The translations under genes and the position numbers were made by a program. From Bacillus sp. FJAT-27445 (lineage in GTDB: Bacteria; Bacillota; Bacilli; Bacillales; Cytobacillaceae), in NCBI RefSeq assembly GCF_001510665.1, contig NZ_LMTI01000004.1:1-64000 (forward strand): a stretch of 64,000 nt of DNA. Reading direction: 5' to 3'. Under the pieces are notes generated by a model that saw only the letters and a list, made by a program, of their open reading frames with translations, was not told where the DNA came from and made no database searches. The number at the start of each line of letters is the position of its first letter. The stretch's first letter is position 1. Below, in pieces: positions 30,309-39,405 of the stretch.

Positions 30309-31883
30309 TTATTCTTTATCCCATTCCTCAATGTTCCACAAAACGCCGAACCCATGGTGCCCAAGCGTCCTCGTACTGATTCCGGTGACGTCTTTATTGA
30401 CCCCATAGAGGGCTTTCAGATAGACAAGAAAGTTATACGGCGGGTCTTCCGCAAGTTCTTTCTGGAATTTTTGATAATACGATTCTCTCTCCTGCACTTT
30501 AGTTGCCGTACGGGCTTTTTCAAGGAATTCATCTACCTTATAATTTCGATAGGCTCCAAAATTATATTGTCCATCGCCTATTTCGCTGCTATGAAAAAGC
30601 CTGAATGTGTGATCATCAGGATCATGTTCACTTCCCCATCCGATAATTAGTGCCTCTTCTTCGTCGTATTTTACCGCATTTCGATCAACTGGTTTGGGTA
30701 TCGCCTGTATGCCAAGCGGCTTTAATTGTTCCGAAACGACATTGGCGAGCGCAACCCGAATTTTATCTTGTACAGGTGAGACGAGTTCAAACTCGAACCG
30801 CTTTCCGCCTTTTACAAGAACTCCATCATCGCCTTTTACCCAGCCGGCTTCAGCCAAAAGCTTTTTTGCTTTTTCCGGATTATACGTATACCAGTCTTTT
30901 TGAGGGACTCCTGCCCACGATTTTTGCAAAGGTCCGTAGGCCGGTTCACCATTCCCGGCCAGTACACCTTTCACAAGCGCTTCCCTATCCACCGCCAGGT
31001 TCATCGCTTGCCGGACACGCTTATCTTGAAAAAGAGGTAAATTAAAGTTATACATAACTGCCCGATAATCCGCTGTTTCAATTTCGTGCACAGCAAAAGG
31101 ATCATTTTCTTTTACCCCCGCCCGTTGATTAGGCTCTAACAATGCCAGGTCAATTTCTCTCGTTTTCAACTGGAGGATTCTCGTGTTCACATCAGGTACG
31201 GCTTTAAAGACCACTTCATCAAGCTTCGGGGCGGGCCCGTAATAGCCCTCATTGCGCTCAAGGACAATCGTATGGTCACTTTTCCATTCCTTTAGCTTGA
31301 AAGGGCCATTGCCGACAGGATTTTGGTTAAAGCCCGTCTCATTCATCGTTTCACCGCTTAATATATGAGCAGGTACGATGCCGATTTTCAGTTTATCCAA
31401 AAGTGGCGGGAATGGACGGTAAAGCGTTATTTTAACTTCATCATCCGAAGGAGCTTCGACTGATTTAATTTCATTGAACTCCCCTGCAATAGGTGTGTTT
31501 GTTGATGGGTCCTTAATTTTATCAAATGTAAAAACCACATCTGCCGCGGTAACAGGCTTTCCGTCTTGCCACTTTGCGTCTGTACGAAGTTTAAATGTAT
31601 AAATCAACTGATCTTCCGAGACATCCCAACTCTTGGCTAAATCGGGTTTTACCCCATTGTTCACATCGGGCTTTGTTAAACCGCGAAATAAGAGAGCATC
31701 AATTTCTTGGCTTTCATCCAATACTGGATTGATTTTTTCTATTTCCGATCCCGTACCGTAAATGAGTTGCTTTTTATTCGGTATTTCACCTTGTTCCGAA
31801 CGTTTTTCACTACAGCCCGCCATGACCGCCAAAATAAGTAAAGCCATAACGGCAAAAATCCATTTCATCAAATTCCTTTTCAT
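30309..31883 (-). CDS. Nickel/peptide ABC importer substrate-binding lipoprotein
   Basis: A 524-residue SBP_bac_5 (peptide/nickel) family protein. The signal peptide ends in a lipobox (VMAGC, Cys near residue 23). The family signature segment is AKSWDVSEDQLIYTFKLRTDAKWQDGKPVTAADVVFTFDKI. The family binds oligopeptides, nickel or nickel-metallophore complexes; location opposite the urease operon argues for nickel. It is the last gene of its operon, after the ATPase, with about 18 bp between them. Confidence 0.85.
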   Translation of the reverse strand: MKRNLMKWIFAVMALLILAVMAGCSEKRSEQGEIPNKKQLIYGTGSEIEKINPVLDESQEIDALLFRGLTKPDVNNGVKPDLAKSWDVSEDQLIYTFKLRTDAKWQDGKPVTAADVVFTFDKIKDPSTNTPIAGEFNEIKSVEAPSDDEVKITLYRPFPPLLDKLKIGIVPAHILSGETMNETGFNQNPVGNGPFKLKEWKSDHTIVLERNEGYYGPAPKLDEVVFKAVPDVNTRILQLKTREIDLALLEPNQRAGVKENDPFAVHEIETADYRAVMYNFNLPLFQDKRVRQAMNLAVDREALVKGVLAGNGEPAYGPLQKSWAGVPQKDWYTYNPEKAKKLLAEAGWVKGDDGVLVKGGKRFEFELVSPVQDKIRVALANVVSEQLKPLGIQAIPKPVDRNAVKYDEEEALIIGWGSEHDPDDHTFRLFHSSEIGDGQYNFGAYRNYKVDEFLEKARTATKVQERESYYQKFQKELAEDPPYNFLVYLKALYGVNKDVTGISTRTLGHHGFGVLWNIEEWDKE

Positions 31884-31901
31884 TCAGAATCTCCTTTACT
31901 T

Positions 31902-33464
31902 CTAAATTTTTTCCGCCCGCGATCCGGGTATAAACGACAAAAGTTCTTTCGTGTATTCATTGGTTGATTGGAATAATTGATATGCGGGAAGCTCGTCGAC
32001 AATTTCTCCGTTTTTCATAACCATGATCCTGTGGCATAATGCCATGGCTGCCCGGATGTCATGTGAAATGAAAAAAATGGCCAAGCGTTCTTTTTTGATT
32101 AATGACCGGATAAGTGAAATTATCTGTGCCTGTGAACTCATATCCAAGTTCGCAAAAGGCTCATCCAGCACAATCAGTTCAGGTTCGACCAAGAGTGCGC
32201 GGGCAAGAGCGACCCTTTGTCTCATACCGCCCGAAAGTTCATTTGGATACAAGGAAGCGACTGTTGGAGGAAGACCAACTTTCTTTAAAGCCGACAATAC
32301 TTGGGCATTTTTATCTCCCTGGCCTTTTTTCCAATAGTCAAACCCTTCCCCAACAATCTTTCCTACCGTCCAACGTAGATTAAATGAGGCAATGGGGTCC
32401 TGATGAACCCACTTGACTCCTCTTGCAAGCGGCTTTTCTCCGTGCCAGGATACGATGCCTGTAGTACTTTTTTCAAGCTTCAGAAGAAGACGGGCAAGAG
32501 TGCTTTTTCCTCCTCCGCTTTCACCGATTAATCCAACCGCTTCTCCTTGGCATATGTGTAAGCTCACATCTTGTATGGCTTTTATCTGTTCCGTTCGATA
32601 CCATTTTTTGTTGGTGTATGTTTTTGATATGTTTTTTACATCCATTAAGGGCTTTAGGTCATGGGAGTTGGAGTATTCTGGAGGCCGCGCAAGTAATCGG
32701 TATTGCTCGAGCAGCCTTTTTGCCACATTCGTCTTAGGGCGGTGGAATAGTTCCTCTGCCGACGAGCATTCAACCATTCGCCCGGCACTCATAACAAGCA
32801 CCTCATCCGCTATTTCCGCCACCACGCTAAGGTCGTGTGTAATCAACAGTACTGTCCTGTCCGATTGATTCTGCCATTCATATAGGAGGGAGAGTATTTC
32901 AGACTGAACTTTCAAGTCGAGTGCTGTAGTAGGTTCATCTGCAATGAGCAGCATAGGATCGAGTGCAATCGCTAACGCCAGTTGGACACGCTGCCTCATT
33001 CCTCCCGATAATTCATGGGGATATGAGCGGAATACCCGCTGAGGATCCTTTATTTTCACAGAATGCAAAAGCTTTATAGCCTCTTCTTTCGCTTCCCGTC
33101 TCTTTAAAGGAGTATGGACGGAAAACAGCTCCATAAAGTGTTGTCCAATTGTCTTTATTGGATCGAATGTTTGCCATGTATCCTGGAACACGAACCCAAT
33201 GTTTTTGCCCCGCCATTTCCTCTTTTGTTTCTCACCCATCAAATGGACATTTTCTCCGAAAAAATGAATATTTCCGGTACTGATAGTGGCTCCTTGCGGG
33301 AGCAAGTCAATCAGCGCCCTCGCAGTCAAGCTTTTACCAGACCCGCTTTCACCGATTAATGCAGTAATCGTTCCCTTTTGAATGTTAAATGAGGTGTCAA
33401 TAATGAATGGAGTCTTGTTTATAGAAATCGTAAGATGTTTTATCTCAAGAAGAAGATCTTTCAT
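31902..33464 (-). CDS. Fused double ABC ATPase of the nickel/peptide importer
   Basis: A 520-residue protein with two complete ABC ATPase domains in one chain. The first has Walker A GESGSGKS (near residue 39) and LSGGMRQR; the second has GESGGGKST (near residue 320) and LSGGMRQR. In NikDE or OppDF these are separate genes. I chose ATG 33464 with AAGGAGG upstream; the longer start at 33536 reads back into the permease gene. It overlaps nikC-like by 20 bp. It energises import through the two permeases upstream. Confidence 0.88.
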   Translation of the reverse strand: MKDLLLEIKHLTISINKTPFIIDTSFNIQKGTITALIGESGSGKSLTARALIDLLPQGATISTGNIHFFGENVHLMGEKQKRKWRGKNIGFVFQDTWQTFDPIKTIGQHFMELFSVHTPLKRREAKEEAIKLLHSVKIKDPQRVFRSYPHELSGGMRQRVQLALAIALDPMLLIADEPTTALDLKVQSEILSLLYEWQNQSDRTVLLITHDLSVVAEIADEVLVMSAGRMVECSSAEELFHRPKTNVAKRLLEQYRLLARPPEYSNSHDLKPLMDVKNISKTYTNKKWYRTEQIKAIQDVSLHICQGEAVGLIGESGGGKSTLARLLLKLEKSTTGIVSWHGEKPLARGVKWVHQDPIASFNLRWTVGKIVGEGFDYWKKGQGDKNAQVLSALKKVGLPPTVASLYPNELSGGMRQRVALARALLVEPELIVLDEPFANLDMSSQAQIISLIRSLIKKERLAIFFISHDIRAAMALCHRIMVMKNGEIVDELPAYQLFQSTNEYTKELLSFIPGSRAEKI

Positions 33465-34299
33465 ACTTTCCTCCTTGTCTGAACTGCGGCCTTGCCAATC
33501 GTTCCTGCAATTCATCCCCCAAAAAACTGATGGCAAGTAAAGTTAAGGTAATGCAAATTCCTGGGAATAATGCTTGCCACCATGCACCCGCAAGTAAATG
33601 GCTTTGTGCGCTCATAAGCATATTGCCCCAGGATGGCTTATGCGGCGGAATGCCAATCCCAAGAAAGCTCAGCGTTGCTTCCGCAAGAATAGCATGACTC
33701 ATTCCACTGATGGCAAGAACCGTGATTGTTGGAGAGCATTGGGGAAGCATGTGCCTGATTAATAATTGTAAGGGGGAAGCGCCGATGACGGTTGAGGCCT
33801 GAATAAATACTTCCCTTTTCATCGCCATAATTTCCGTACGAATCATACGGGCAACAGGCATCCAGCTTGTTATACTGATCACGAATACGATTGTCATTAA
33901 GCCTTGAGATAATAAAAGTTGAAGACCAATCATTAAGATAAGTGAAGGGATGCTTAAACAGGCATCAACAAACCGCATCATCACCCTGTCAACTATGCCG
34001 CCGGCAATACCGCTTAAGGATCCATAAATGATGCCTATGATAATGGAAACAGCCATGGCGGCAGCGCCAACTAAGAGGGAAACCCGTCCTCCGTATAAAA
34101 GGCGTGTAAAAACATCACGGCCCAGTTCATCCGTCCCAAATAAATGGCCAGAACCAGGTGGTTGAAGTACCTGATCCATCCTGACTTCAATAGGGTCGAA
34201 TGAGGTTAGAATTGGGGCCATCCATGTGGCAAGGATAAGAACAAAAAGTACACCGGAAGCAATAATTAGCTTCCATGAATAGTGTGGGGTCCGGCTCAT
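33445..34299 (-). CDS. Nickel/peptide ABC importer permease (NikC/DppC type)
   Basis: A 284-residue inner-membrane permease with an N-terminal OppC-like segment (TWMAPILTSFDPIEVRMDQVLQPP, LFGTDELGRDVFTRLLYGGR) and the EAA loop (EAT.SFLGIGIPPHKPSWGNML). It pairs with the upstream permease to form the channel. It overlaps it by 4 bp, so translation is coupled. Substrate is inferred to be nickel from the urease next door. Confidence 0.87.
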   Translation of the reverse strand: MSRTPHYSWKLIIASGVLFVLILATWMAPILTSFDPIEVRMDQVLQPPGSGHLFGTDELGRDVFTRLLYGGRVSLLVGAAAMAVSIIIGIIYGSLSGIAGGIVDRVMMRFVDACLSIPSLILMIGLQLLLSQGLMTIVFVISITSWMPVARMIRTEIMAMKREVFIQASTVIGASPLQLLIRHMLPQCSPTITVLAISGMSHAILAEATLSFLGIGIPPHKPSWGNMLMSAQSHLLAGAWWQALFPGICITLTLLAISFLGDELQERLARPQFRQGGKYERSSS

Positions 34300-35264
34300 T
34301 TCTCTCCCTCCCCAAGCATGTTGGCCTGCAAGCGGGGATCAATTACCGCACAAACAATATCCACCAATAAATTGGTGATTATAACAAGTATCATACTGAG
34401 CGATATAATTGCTAAAAACACAGGATAATCATGGGCGAGTGCTGATTTTAAAGCAAGCCGGCCGAGGCCCGGCCAGGAAAAAATTGTTTCCACCACAACT
34501 GAACCTGCAAGTGCGACCGCAAGCGACATTCCCATATATGATAGAAAAGGTGATAATGCATTGGGCAACAGATGGTTCCACAAAATATGACGATCCGGAA
34601 TCCCGCGGGCTTTTAAAGCAAAAACAAATCCGCTGTCTTTTGTGAAAGCTATATGATTTCGCAAAAGCTGGATGTAATAACCGGCATGAGATAGTGCGAG
34701 GACGAATGCGGGCATAAGCAAGTAACGAAGATGTTCAACCCATCCACCTTCCCCCATTCCGGAAGTTGGCAGAACGCCTAAATAGACGGAGAATATGAGC
34801 ATGAGCATAAGGGCAAACCAAAAAGACGGAATGGACATAAGAAGGATGCTGACAGCTGTAACGGTTTGGTCAAAATAAGAATGCCGTAACAAGCCAGAGG
34901 CGATGCCAAAAAACACGGCCAGAATAACAGTGATTAGATGGGAAGTTAACATAAGTGTAAAGGTCGGCTCAATAGCCCTAGCAACAATGGTGGTTACCGC
35001 CTCACCGGAAATGAATGATTGTCCCCATTCTCCGTGGAGTATTTGTGAAAGCCATTTCCCATATTGAATGGGCAATGATTCTTCCAATCCCAAATTTTCC
35101 GCGATCCGGGCACGATCGGCATCACTCAGCTTTTGGACCTGTTCACCATACATTGCCGCAGCCGGGTCCCCCGGAAGCAGCCGGATAAAAACAAAGCAAA
35201 TCATGCTGCCAATCAGCAATACAAAAATTGATTCTACAAGCCGCTTCAAAATGAATTGAACCAT
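34296..35264 (-). CDS. Nickel/peptide ABC importer permease (NikB/DppB type)
   Basis: A 322-residue permease with about six membrane segments. It has the DppB-type start (FILKRLVESIFVLLIGSMICFVFIRLLPGDPA) and the conserved LKARGIPDRHILWNHLLPNA loop that contacts the ATPase. It is the first gene of a four-gene minus-strand operon. A plausible promoter with TAGAAT as -10 lies near 35295-35301 on that strand. No NikR-type operator was recognised. Confidence 0.87.
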   Translation of the reverse strand: MVQFILKRLVESIFVLLIGSMICFVFIRLLPGDPAAAMYGEQVQKLSDADRARIAENLGLEESLPIQYGKWLSQILHGEWGQSFISGEAVTTIVARAIEPTFTLMLTSHLITVILAVFFGIASGLLRHSYFDQTVTAVSILLMSIPSFWFALMLMLIFSVYLGVLPTSGMGEGGWVEHLRYLLMPAFVLALSHAGYYIQLLRNHIAFTKDSGFVFALKARGIPDRHILWNHLLPNALSPFLSYMGMSLAVALAGSVVVETIFSWPGLGRLALKSALAHDYPVFLAIISLSMILVIITNLLVDIVCAVIDPRLQANMLGEGEK

Positions 35265-35607
35265 TCACATCCTGCTTTCTGTTTAAACTAACTTGACTAT
35301 TCTAACATACTTTTACCTTGCTTTAACAAAGAGACGATTTACCAAGCAGTTCGGTTTTTACTATGAAACCGGAATTTCAGAACGGTATGTTAGAAAAACA
35401 ATGTCGGCGGAATCCCTGATAAATTCACCAACCGTAATGTGGAAAGATACCCCATTAAAATTAATGCATTAGTCGAGGCCGATTTCATACCAAAGGGCGG
35501 GGAAATCTTGAATGTCTAAATGGCATTGTTTTTGAATGGGGTTTTTCACACTTCTCTTCAAAATGCCATGAAAAAGCCGGACACCCAAGGGCGTCCGGCA
35601 GGCTGGC
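35265..35607. other. Intergenic region with a possible gene remnant
   Basis: 343 bp. A plus-strand open stretch of about 45 codons (about 35325-35472) ends in TAG. It encodes a plausible globular segment (GFYYETGISERYVRKTMS, then TVMWKDTPLKLMH) but has no start codon or ribosome binding site, so it may be a remnant of a lost gene. I do not recognise the family. The right end carries the terminator of the minus-strand symporter gene. Confidence 0.35.
35574..35601 (-). terminator. Rho-independent terminator of the proline symporter gene
   Basis: A stem GCCGGACGCC / GGTGTCCGGC (one mismatch) is followed on the minus strand by T5. Confidence 0.85.
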
Positions 35608-37101
35608 TTATTCGCTTTTCAATAAGTCCATGCTTTGGGTGAATTCTTTTTCGATTTGGTCGTTCTTTTTGTAAGTCATCAAGCTGACTACGTAAGCAAC
35701 AATCAAGTTGAGGATAAATCCTGGGACGATTTCATACAGAGTCTCACCGAAAAGGACTTTGCCCAGGTTGTAGTTCGACCATACGATTACCGTTACGGCT
35801 CCAACGACCATCCCAGCTATGGCTCCCCAGTTGGTCATCTTCCTCCAGAAAAGGCTGAGGATGATGATTGGACCGAAGGAAGCACCGAAACCCGCCCATG
35901 CGTAAGCAACAAGGTTCAGGATGGTGTTGTCCTGATCGAATGCTAAAACAGCTGCGATAAGAGAGACGATCAATACCGACATACGTCCAAGGAAAACAAG
36001 ATGTTTGTCTGATGCATCTTTTTTAACAAGGACTTTGTACAAGTCCTCAACAAGGGCGCTAGATGTAACAATAAGCTGGGAAGAAATGGTGCTCATGATT
36101 GCCGCAAGAACTGCTGCGAGCATAAATCCTGCTAAAATAGGGTGGAACAGGATTTGTCCGAGAACGATAAAGACTGCCTCTGGGTTATCCAGTTTCACAT
36201 TCGTATTTTGCTGGAAGTATGCAATACCTACAAGCGCAACGAAAATTGTTCCAATAAGCGAGAAAATCATCCAGCCCATTCCGATTCGTCGGGCATTTTT
36301 AATTTCTTTAACATCCGTAATCGCCATGAAGCGGACGATGATATGAGGCTGGCCAAAGTAGCCCAGGCCCCATGCCGCCGCTGAAATGATGCCGATGAAG
36401 GTTGTTCCCTTAAGTAGATCAAGGAAAGCCGGATTTACGGACCTGACAGTTTCAAATGTTTCGGCAGGGCCGCCTGTTGCAAAAATTCCGATAGCCGGAA
36501 CAAGGAGCAAGGCAATCAGCATCATTAAGCCCTGGATAAAGTCTGTATAACTTACGGCAAGGAATCCGCCAAATAACGTGTAAGCAACAGTAACTCCGCC
36601 AACAATATACAGCCCTGTCATATAGCTTGTTCCGAAAGAATTCTCGAAGAAAACGGCTCCGGCAACAAGTCCGGAAGAAACATAGAAAGTAAAGAAAACA
36701 AGAATAACAATACCTGAAATGATTCTTAAAAGTTTAGTTTCATCCTTAAACCTGTTTTCCAAATAGCTTGGAATTGTAATTGAATTGTTCGAAACCTCGG
36801 TGTAGGAGCGGAGCCGCGGTGCGACCAAAAGCCAGTTGAGGTAAGCACCGGTTGTTAGACCGATTGCAATCCATGCGTCCGCTAAACCGCTAAGATAAAT
36901 ACCGCCAGGCAACCCCATTAACAGCCATCCGCTCATATCGGCAGCGCCGGCGCTTAAAGCCGTTACCGCAGGCCCGAGAGAGCGTCCCCCAAGCATGTAA
37001 TCAGTCAGGTTGCTCGTTTTACGGAAGGAATACCAGCCGATGAAAAGCATCGCTGCCATGTAAATTCCAATCGATATGAGCTGTAACACCCCATTCGTCA
37101 T
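35608..37101 (-). CDS. opuE: Sodium/proline symporter (PutP/OpuE type)
   Basis: A 497-residue solute:sodium symporter with about 13 membrane segments. PutP-type blocks are intact: DYMLGGRSLGP, ALSAGAADMSGWLLMGLPGG, GLGYFGQPHIIVRFMAI and FGPIIILSLFWRKM. It imports proline with sodium as nutrient or osmoprotectant. Because the B. subtilis opuE gene sits beside gatCAB in this same chromosomal segment, I favour the OpuE name; putP is the alternative. Here about 13 kb of tRNA, urease and importer genes separate it from gatB. Confidence 0.88.
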   Translation of the reverse strand: MTNGVLQLISIGIYMAAMLFIGWYSFRKTSNLTDYMLGGRSLGPAVTALSAGAADMSGWLLMGLPGGIYLSGLADAWIAIGLTTGAYLNWLLVAPRLRSYTEVSNNSITIPSYLENRFKDETKLLRIISGIVILVFFTFYVSSGLVAGAVFFENSFGTSYMTGLYIVGGVTVAYTLFGGFLAVSYTDFIQGLMMLIALLLVPAIGIFATGGPAETFETVRSVNPAFLDLLKGTTFIGIISAAAWGLGYFGQPHIIVRFMAITDVKEIKNARRIGMGWMIFSLIGTIFVALVGIAYFQQNTNVKLDNPEAVFIVLGQILFHPILAGFMLAAVLAAIMSTISSQLIVTSSALVEDLYKVLVKKDASDKHLVFLGRMSVLIVSLIAAVLAFDQDNTILNLVAYAWAGFGASFGPIIILSLFWRKMTNWGAIAGMVVGAVTVIVWSNYNLGKVLFGETLYEIVPGFILNLIVAYVVSLMTYKKNDQIEKEFTQSMDLLKSE

Positions 37102-37330
37102 ACTATTTCCCCCTTTGCTGAATTGGAAAATATTTTAAATAATATTCAATATATAAAATATTCTCTCATCTTAATTTATAATATAAGTATTTTACTAGTC
37201 AACTTGAAAAGTTTTGGTAATATAACAATTTACATATTAAGGGAAATATTTTCGCCAGTAGGAATCGGGAATTTGTAAACGTCGGCCAGGATAGATAAAA
37301 TAGGAGAAAAGGGAAGGAAGGGTGATTGAA

Positions 37331-37882
37331 ATGGATTTGAATAGCTGGTTTGAAAAAGCAATGCGGGTTGAAGACTACATAGACAGCATGAAAACTCATA
37401 AGGAAGGAATGCTTGAGATCTATGAAGAATTTGACTTATCGGAGCCCCAAATATCAAGCCTTGAAGAGGTAAAAGGGAAGCAGCTCCGTGTAATAGGCCT
37501 AACGGAGGATTGGTGCGGAGACGCCATGCTGAATAACCCTATACTTTTAAAGATTGCCGAGGCAGCGGATATGGAAGTACGCTTCCTTTTGCGTGATTCG
37601 AATCTTGAACTGATGGACCAATATCTGACAAATGGAACTTCCCGGGCAATCCCGATCTATATCTTTATTGATTCGGAAGGGAAGGAACATGCTGTTTGGG
37701 GTCCGCGCGCCCCGAAGGTACAGGATTTTGTAGACCGAGGAAGGGCCGAGTTGCCAGGTAAAGATGAACCTGAATACGAAGAAAAACAAAAAGCTTTTTA
37801 CAGGAACCTTATGGAATCATACAGGACAGACAAAGGAATCTGGCAGACAGTTTCGGAAAGTATGATTCAAAAAATAATTTAA
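37331..37882 (+). CDS. Thioredoxin-family protein lacking the second active-site Cys
   Basis: A 183-residue thioredoxin-fold protein. The active-site region is EDWCGDAML, so only the first Cys of the CxxC pair is present. The cis-Pro region (SRAIPIYIFID) fits the fold. It may act as a monothiol oxidoreductase or bacillithiol-linked protein; the substrate is unknown. ATG 37331 is chosen; a GTG three codons earlier (37322) overlaps the GAAGGAAGGGTG ribosome binding site. A terminator follows. Confidence 0.75.
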   Translation: MDLNSWFEKAMRVEDYIDSMKTHKEGMLEIYEEFDLSEPQISSLEEVKGKQLRVIGLTEDWCGDAMLNNPILLKIAEAADMEVRFLLRDSNLELMDQYLTNGTSRAIPIYIFIDSEGKEHAVWGPRAPKVQDFVDRGRAELPGKDEPEYEEKQKAFYRNLMESYRTDKGIWQTVSESMIQKII

Positions 37883-37892
37883 TTATATTAAA

Positions 37893-37926
37893 AAAGCAGC
37901 TTTCGTCAATGAAGCTGCTTTTTTTC
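37893..37926 (+). terminator. Terminator between the thioredoxin-like gene and plsY
   Basis: A stem AAAGCAGCTTTC / GAAGCTGCTTT is followed by T7; the A-run before it may let it serve plsY on the minus strand as well. Confidence 0.88.
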
Positions 37927-37935
37927 GTACAACAA

Positions 37936-38556
37936 CTAGCTGAACGGATAGGAGCCGCCTGGAGGAATTCTGTCCTTTTTAATGTTTTTATCATTAATTT
38001 TTGGTTCGATACCCAAAATGAGATTGCGTATATTGGATCGATGCAGGTAGATAAGGAACAAAGTAAAACATCCGAACAAAAGACTATTTCCTGCTGTCGG
38101 GAAAATAAGAGAGAAAACCAGCAGGGAGAGGCCGACGGAAATAGAACCAAAAAATACATACTTTGTAACATATGTTATAAAAATGAACGAAAGGTATGCG
38201 ATTAAAAACATTGGCACATTGGCCATAAGCAGGGCTCCAGCGGTGGTGGCTATCGCTTTTCCGCCCCGGAATCCGGCGAAAATGGGGAAACAATGCCCTA
38301 GGACAGCAACCATCCCCAGATAAAGAGGATCGATGCCCGTGGGAATAAAAGCCGGGAGGGAAGCTGCAAGCGCGCCTTTACCGGCGTCAACGGCAAGGAC
38401 AAACAAAGCTGCTTTTTTTCCCATTACCCTAAGAGTATTGGTTGCCCCGGGATTATTGCTGCCATGTTCGCGAATATCAACTCCGTACATAAGCTTGCCC
38501 AAAATCAAGGCGGTTGGGATTGAACCGATTAAATAAGCCAGTAGAATTGCCAGCAT
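37936..38556 (-). CDS. plsY: Glycerol-3-phosphate acyltransferase PlsY
   Basis: A 206-residue membrane enzyme that transfers acyl from acyl-phosphate to glycerol-3-phosphate, the first step of phospholipid synthesis. The three conserved loops are visible: GSIPTALILGKLMYGVDIREHGSNNPGATN, the GHCFPIFAGFRGGKAIATTAG block, and the C-terminal HRSNIRNLILGIEPK. About five membrane segments are expected. It is convergent with the thioredoxin-like gene. Confidence 0.94.
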   Translation of the reverse strand: MLAILLAYLIGSIPTALILGKLMYGVDIREHGSNNPGATNTLRVMGKKAALFVLAVDAGKGALAASLPAFIPTGIDPLYLGMVAVLGHCFPIFAGFRGGKAIATTAGALLMANVPMFLIAYLSFIFITYVTKYVFFGSISVGLSLLVFSLIFPTAGNSLLFGCFTLFLIYLHRSNIRNLILGIEPKINDKNIKKDRIPPGGSYPFS

Positions 38557-38884
38557 GCCACCATTCCTTTTATCATTGTACTAGGTCAATATGGAATATA
38601 TTGTATCATATTAAAGGATGATGTTCCTTTTGAAAATAAGGAACTTGTTTCTACTATTATATTCGCCACATTCTTGTCTACAACATTCATTTAATAGTAA
38701 GATAAAAAAATTCTGCCTTTTTTGTAGAAAATTGCATAGTATTTACGTCTATATAACTGGGATGGGAAAAAAGTTTTTTCTAGTTTTAATAGAGCATTTT
38801 AGGAATGGACTGCCGAAAGCCCTGTACATAGTTTAATTTGCTAAACCTTTAGATGAGGAGCATGGAAAAAGGGGGAACAAGGGT
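38557..38884. other. Intergenic region upstream of small membrane genes
   Basis: 328 bp, AT-rich. A 72-codon ORF (38618-38836) is rich in Phe, Leu, Cys and Lys, has no convincing ribosome binding site and resembles random AT-rich translation. I see no RNA-like structure. Confidence 0.4.
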
Positions 38885-38992
38885 ATGAAAAGAATAAAGT
38901 GGACCCAAGTATTGATTGGGATGGCTATGGCCACAGCAGCCTTGCTGGAGCTTGTTATTAAAAAAATAGGGAAAGCGGTAAGCAATGTTTAA
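38885..38992 (+). CDS. Small membrane peptide, 35 residues
   Basis: A 35-residue peptide: a basic start (MKRIKWTQ), one hydrophobic segment (about residues 9-24) and a basic end (KKIGKAVSNV). AAAGGGGGAACAAGGG precedes ATG 38885. Its stop overlaps the start of the next small membrane gene by 8 bp (ATGTTTAA), an operon-like coupling that supports both being real. Family unknown. Confidence 0.6.
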   Translation: MKRIKWTQVLIGMAMATAALLELVIKKIGKAVSNV

Positions 38993-39197
38993 GTATCTGT
39001 CTGTTCTGGCAGCCTTGTTATCGGTTTTATTGTTCTATTTAAAACCTCTGCCCTATTCAAATTGGTTTGCAGCAGCGGCTGCGATATTTGGTTTTGGCTA
39101 TGGATTGATCAGCCTCCTGAAGGAGAAGGATAATTGGGGAAAGGCTTCAATTCGTTTAAATCTGCTGGCTATCCTGATTTTGGTCATGGGCCAATAA
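38985..39197 (+). CDS. Small membrane protein, 70 residues
   Basis: A 70-residue protein with hydrophobic segments at about residues 4-19, 27-43 and 56-68 separated by a charged stretch (KEKDNWGKASIR). It overlaps the preceding 35-residue peptide gene by 8 bp. Similar short proteins occur in Bacillaceae with no assigned function. I do not recognise the family. Confidence 0.65.
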   Translation: MFKYLSVLAALLSVLLFYLKPLPYSNWFAAAAAIFGFGYGLISLLKEKDNWGKASIRLNLLAILILVMGQ

Positions 39198-39233
39198 TAT
39201 AGTGTGGATGCCTGCCTAGGTGGAGGAATCAAT

Positions 39234-39347
39234 TTGGGTACGGTGTTCGGCGTTAATTTTGCAAAAGAGGTGCCCCAAGGGTATGATAGGTATCGAATTC
39301 CTCCTTTAAATCCCATTGCGGATGAACATCCTATAGGTTATCATTGA
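39234..39347 (+). CDS. Possible 37-residue protein upstream of dgkB
   Basis: A TTG start at 39234 is preceded by GGTGGAGGA at ideal spacing and opens a 37-residue frame: MGTVFGVNFAKEVPQGYDRY, then a Pro-rich segment ending in DEHPIGYH. Coding quality looks protein-like. No family is recognised. It may be a small leader protein for dgkB, 59 bp downstream, or a chance frame. Confidence 0.4.
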   Translation: MGTVFGVNFAKEVPQGYDRYRIPPLNPIADEHPIGYH

Positions 39348-39405
39348 AGATGGATAATGGATTTAAATGGGAAAAAGTACTTTTTGGAAATAGGGATGAT
39401 ATTTT

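Noticed and set aside
38618-38836. Plus-strand 72-codon ORF after plsY
   Set aside because: Composition is that of translated AT-rich DNA, with no usable start signal and no homology that I can recall.
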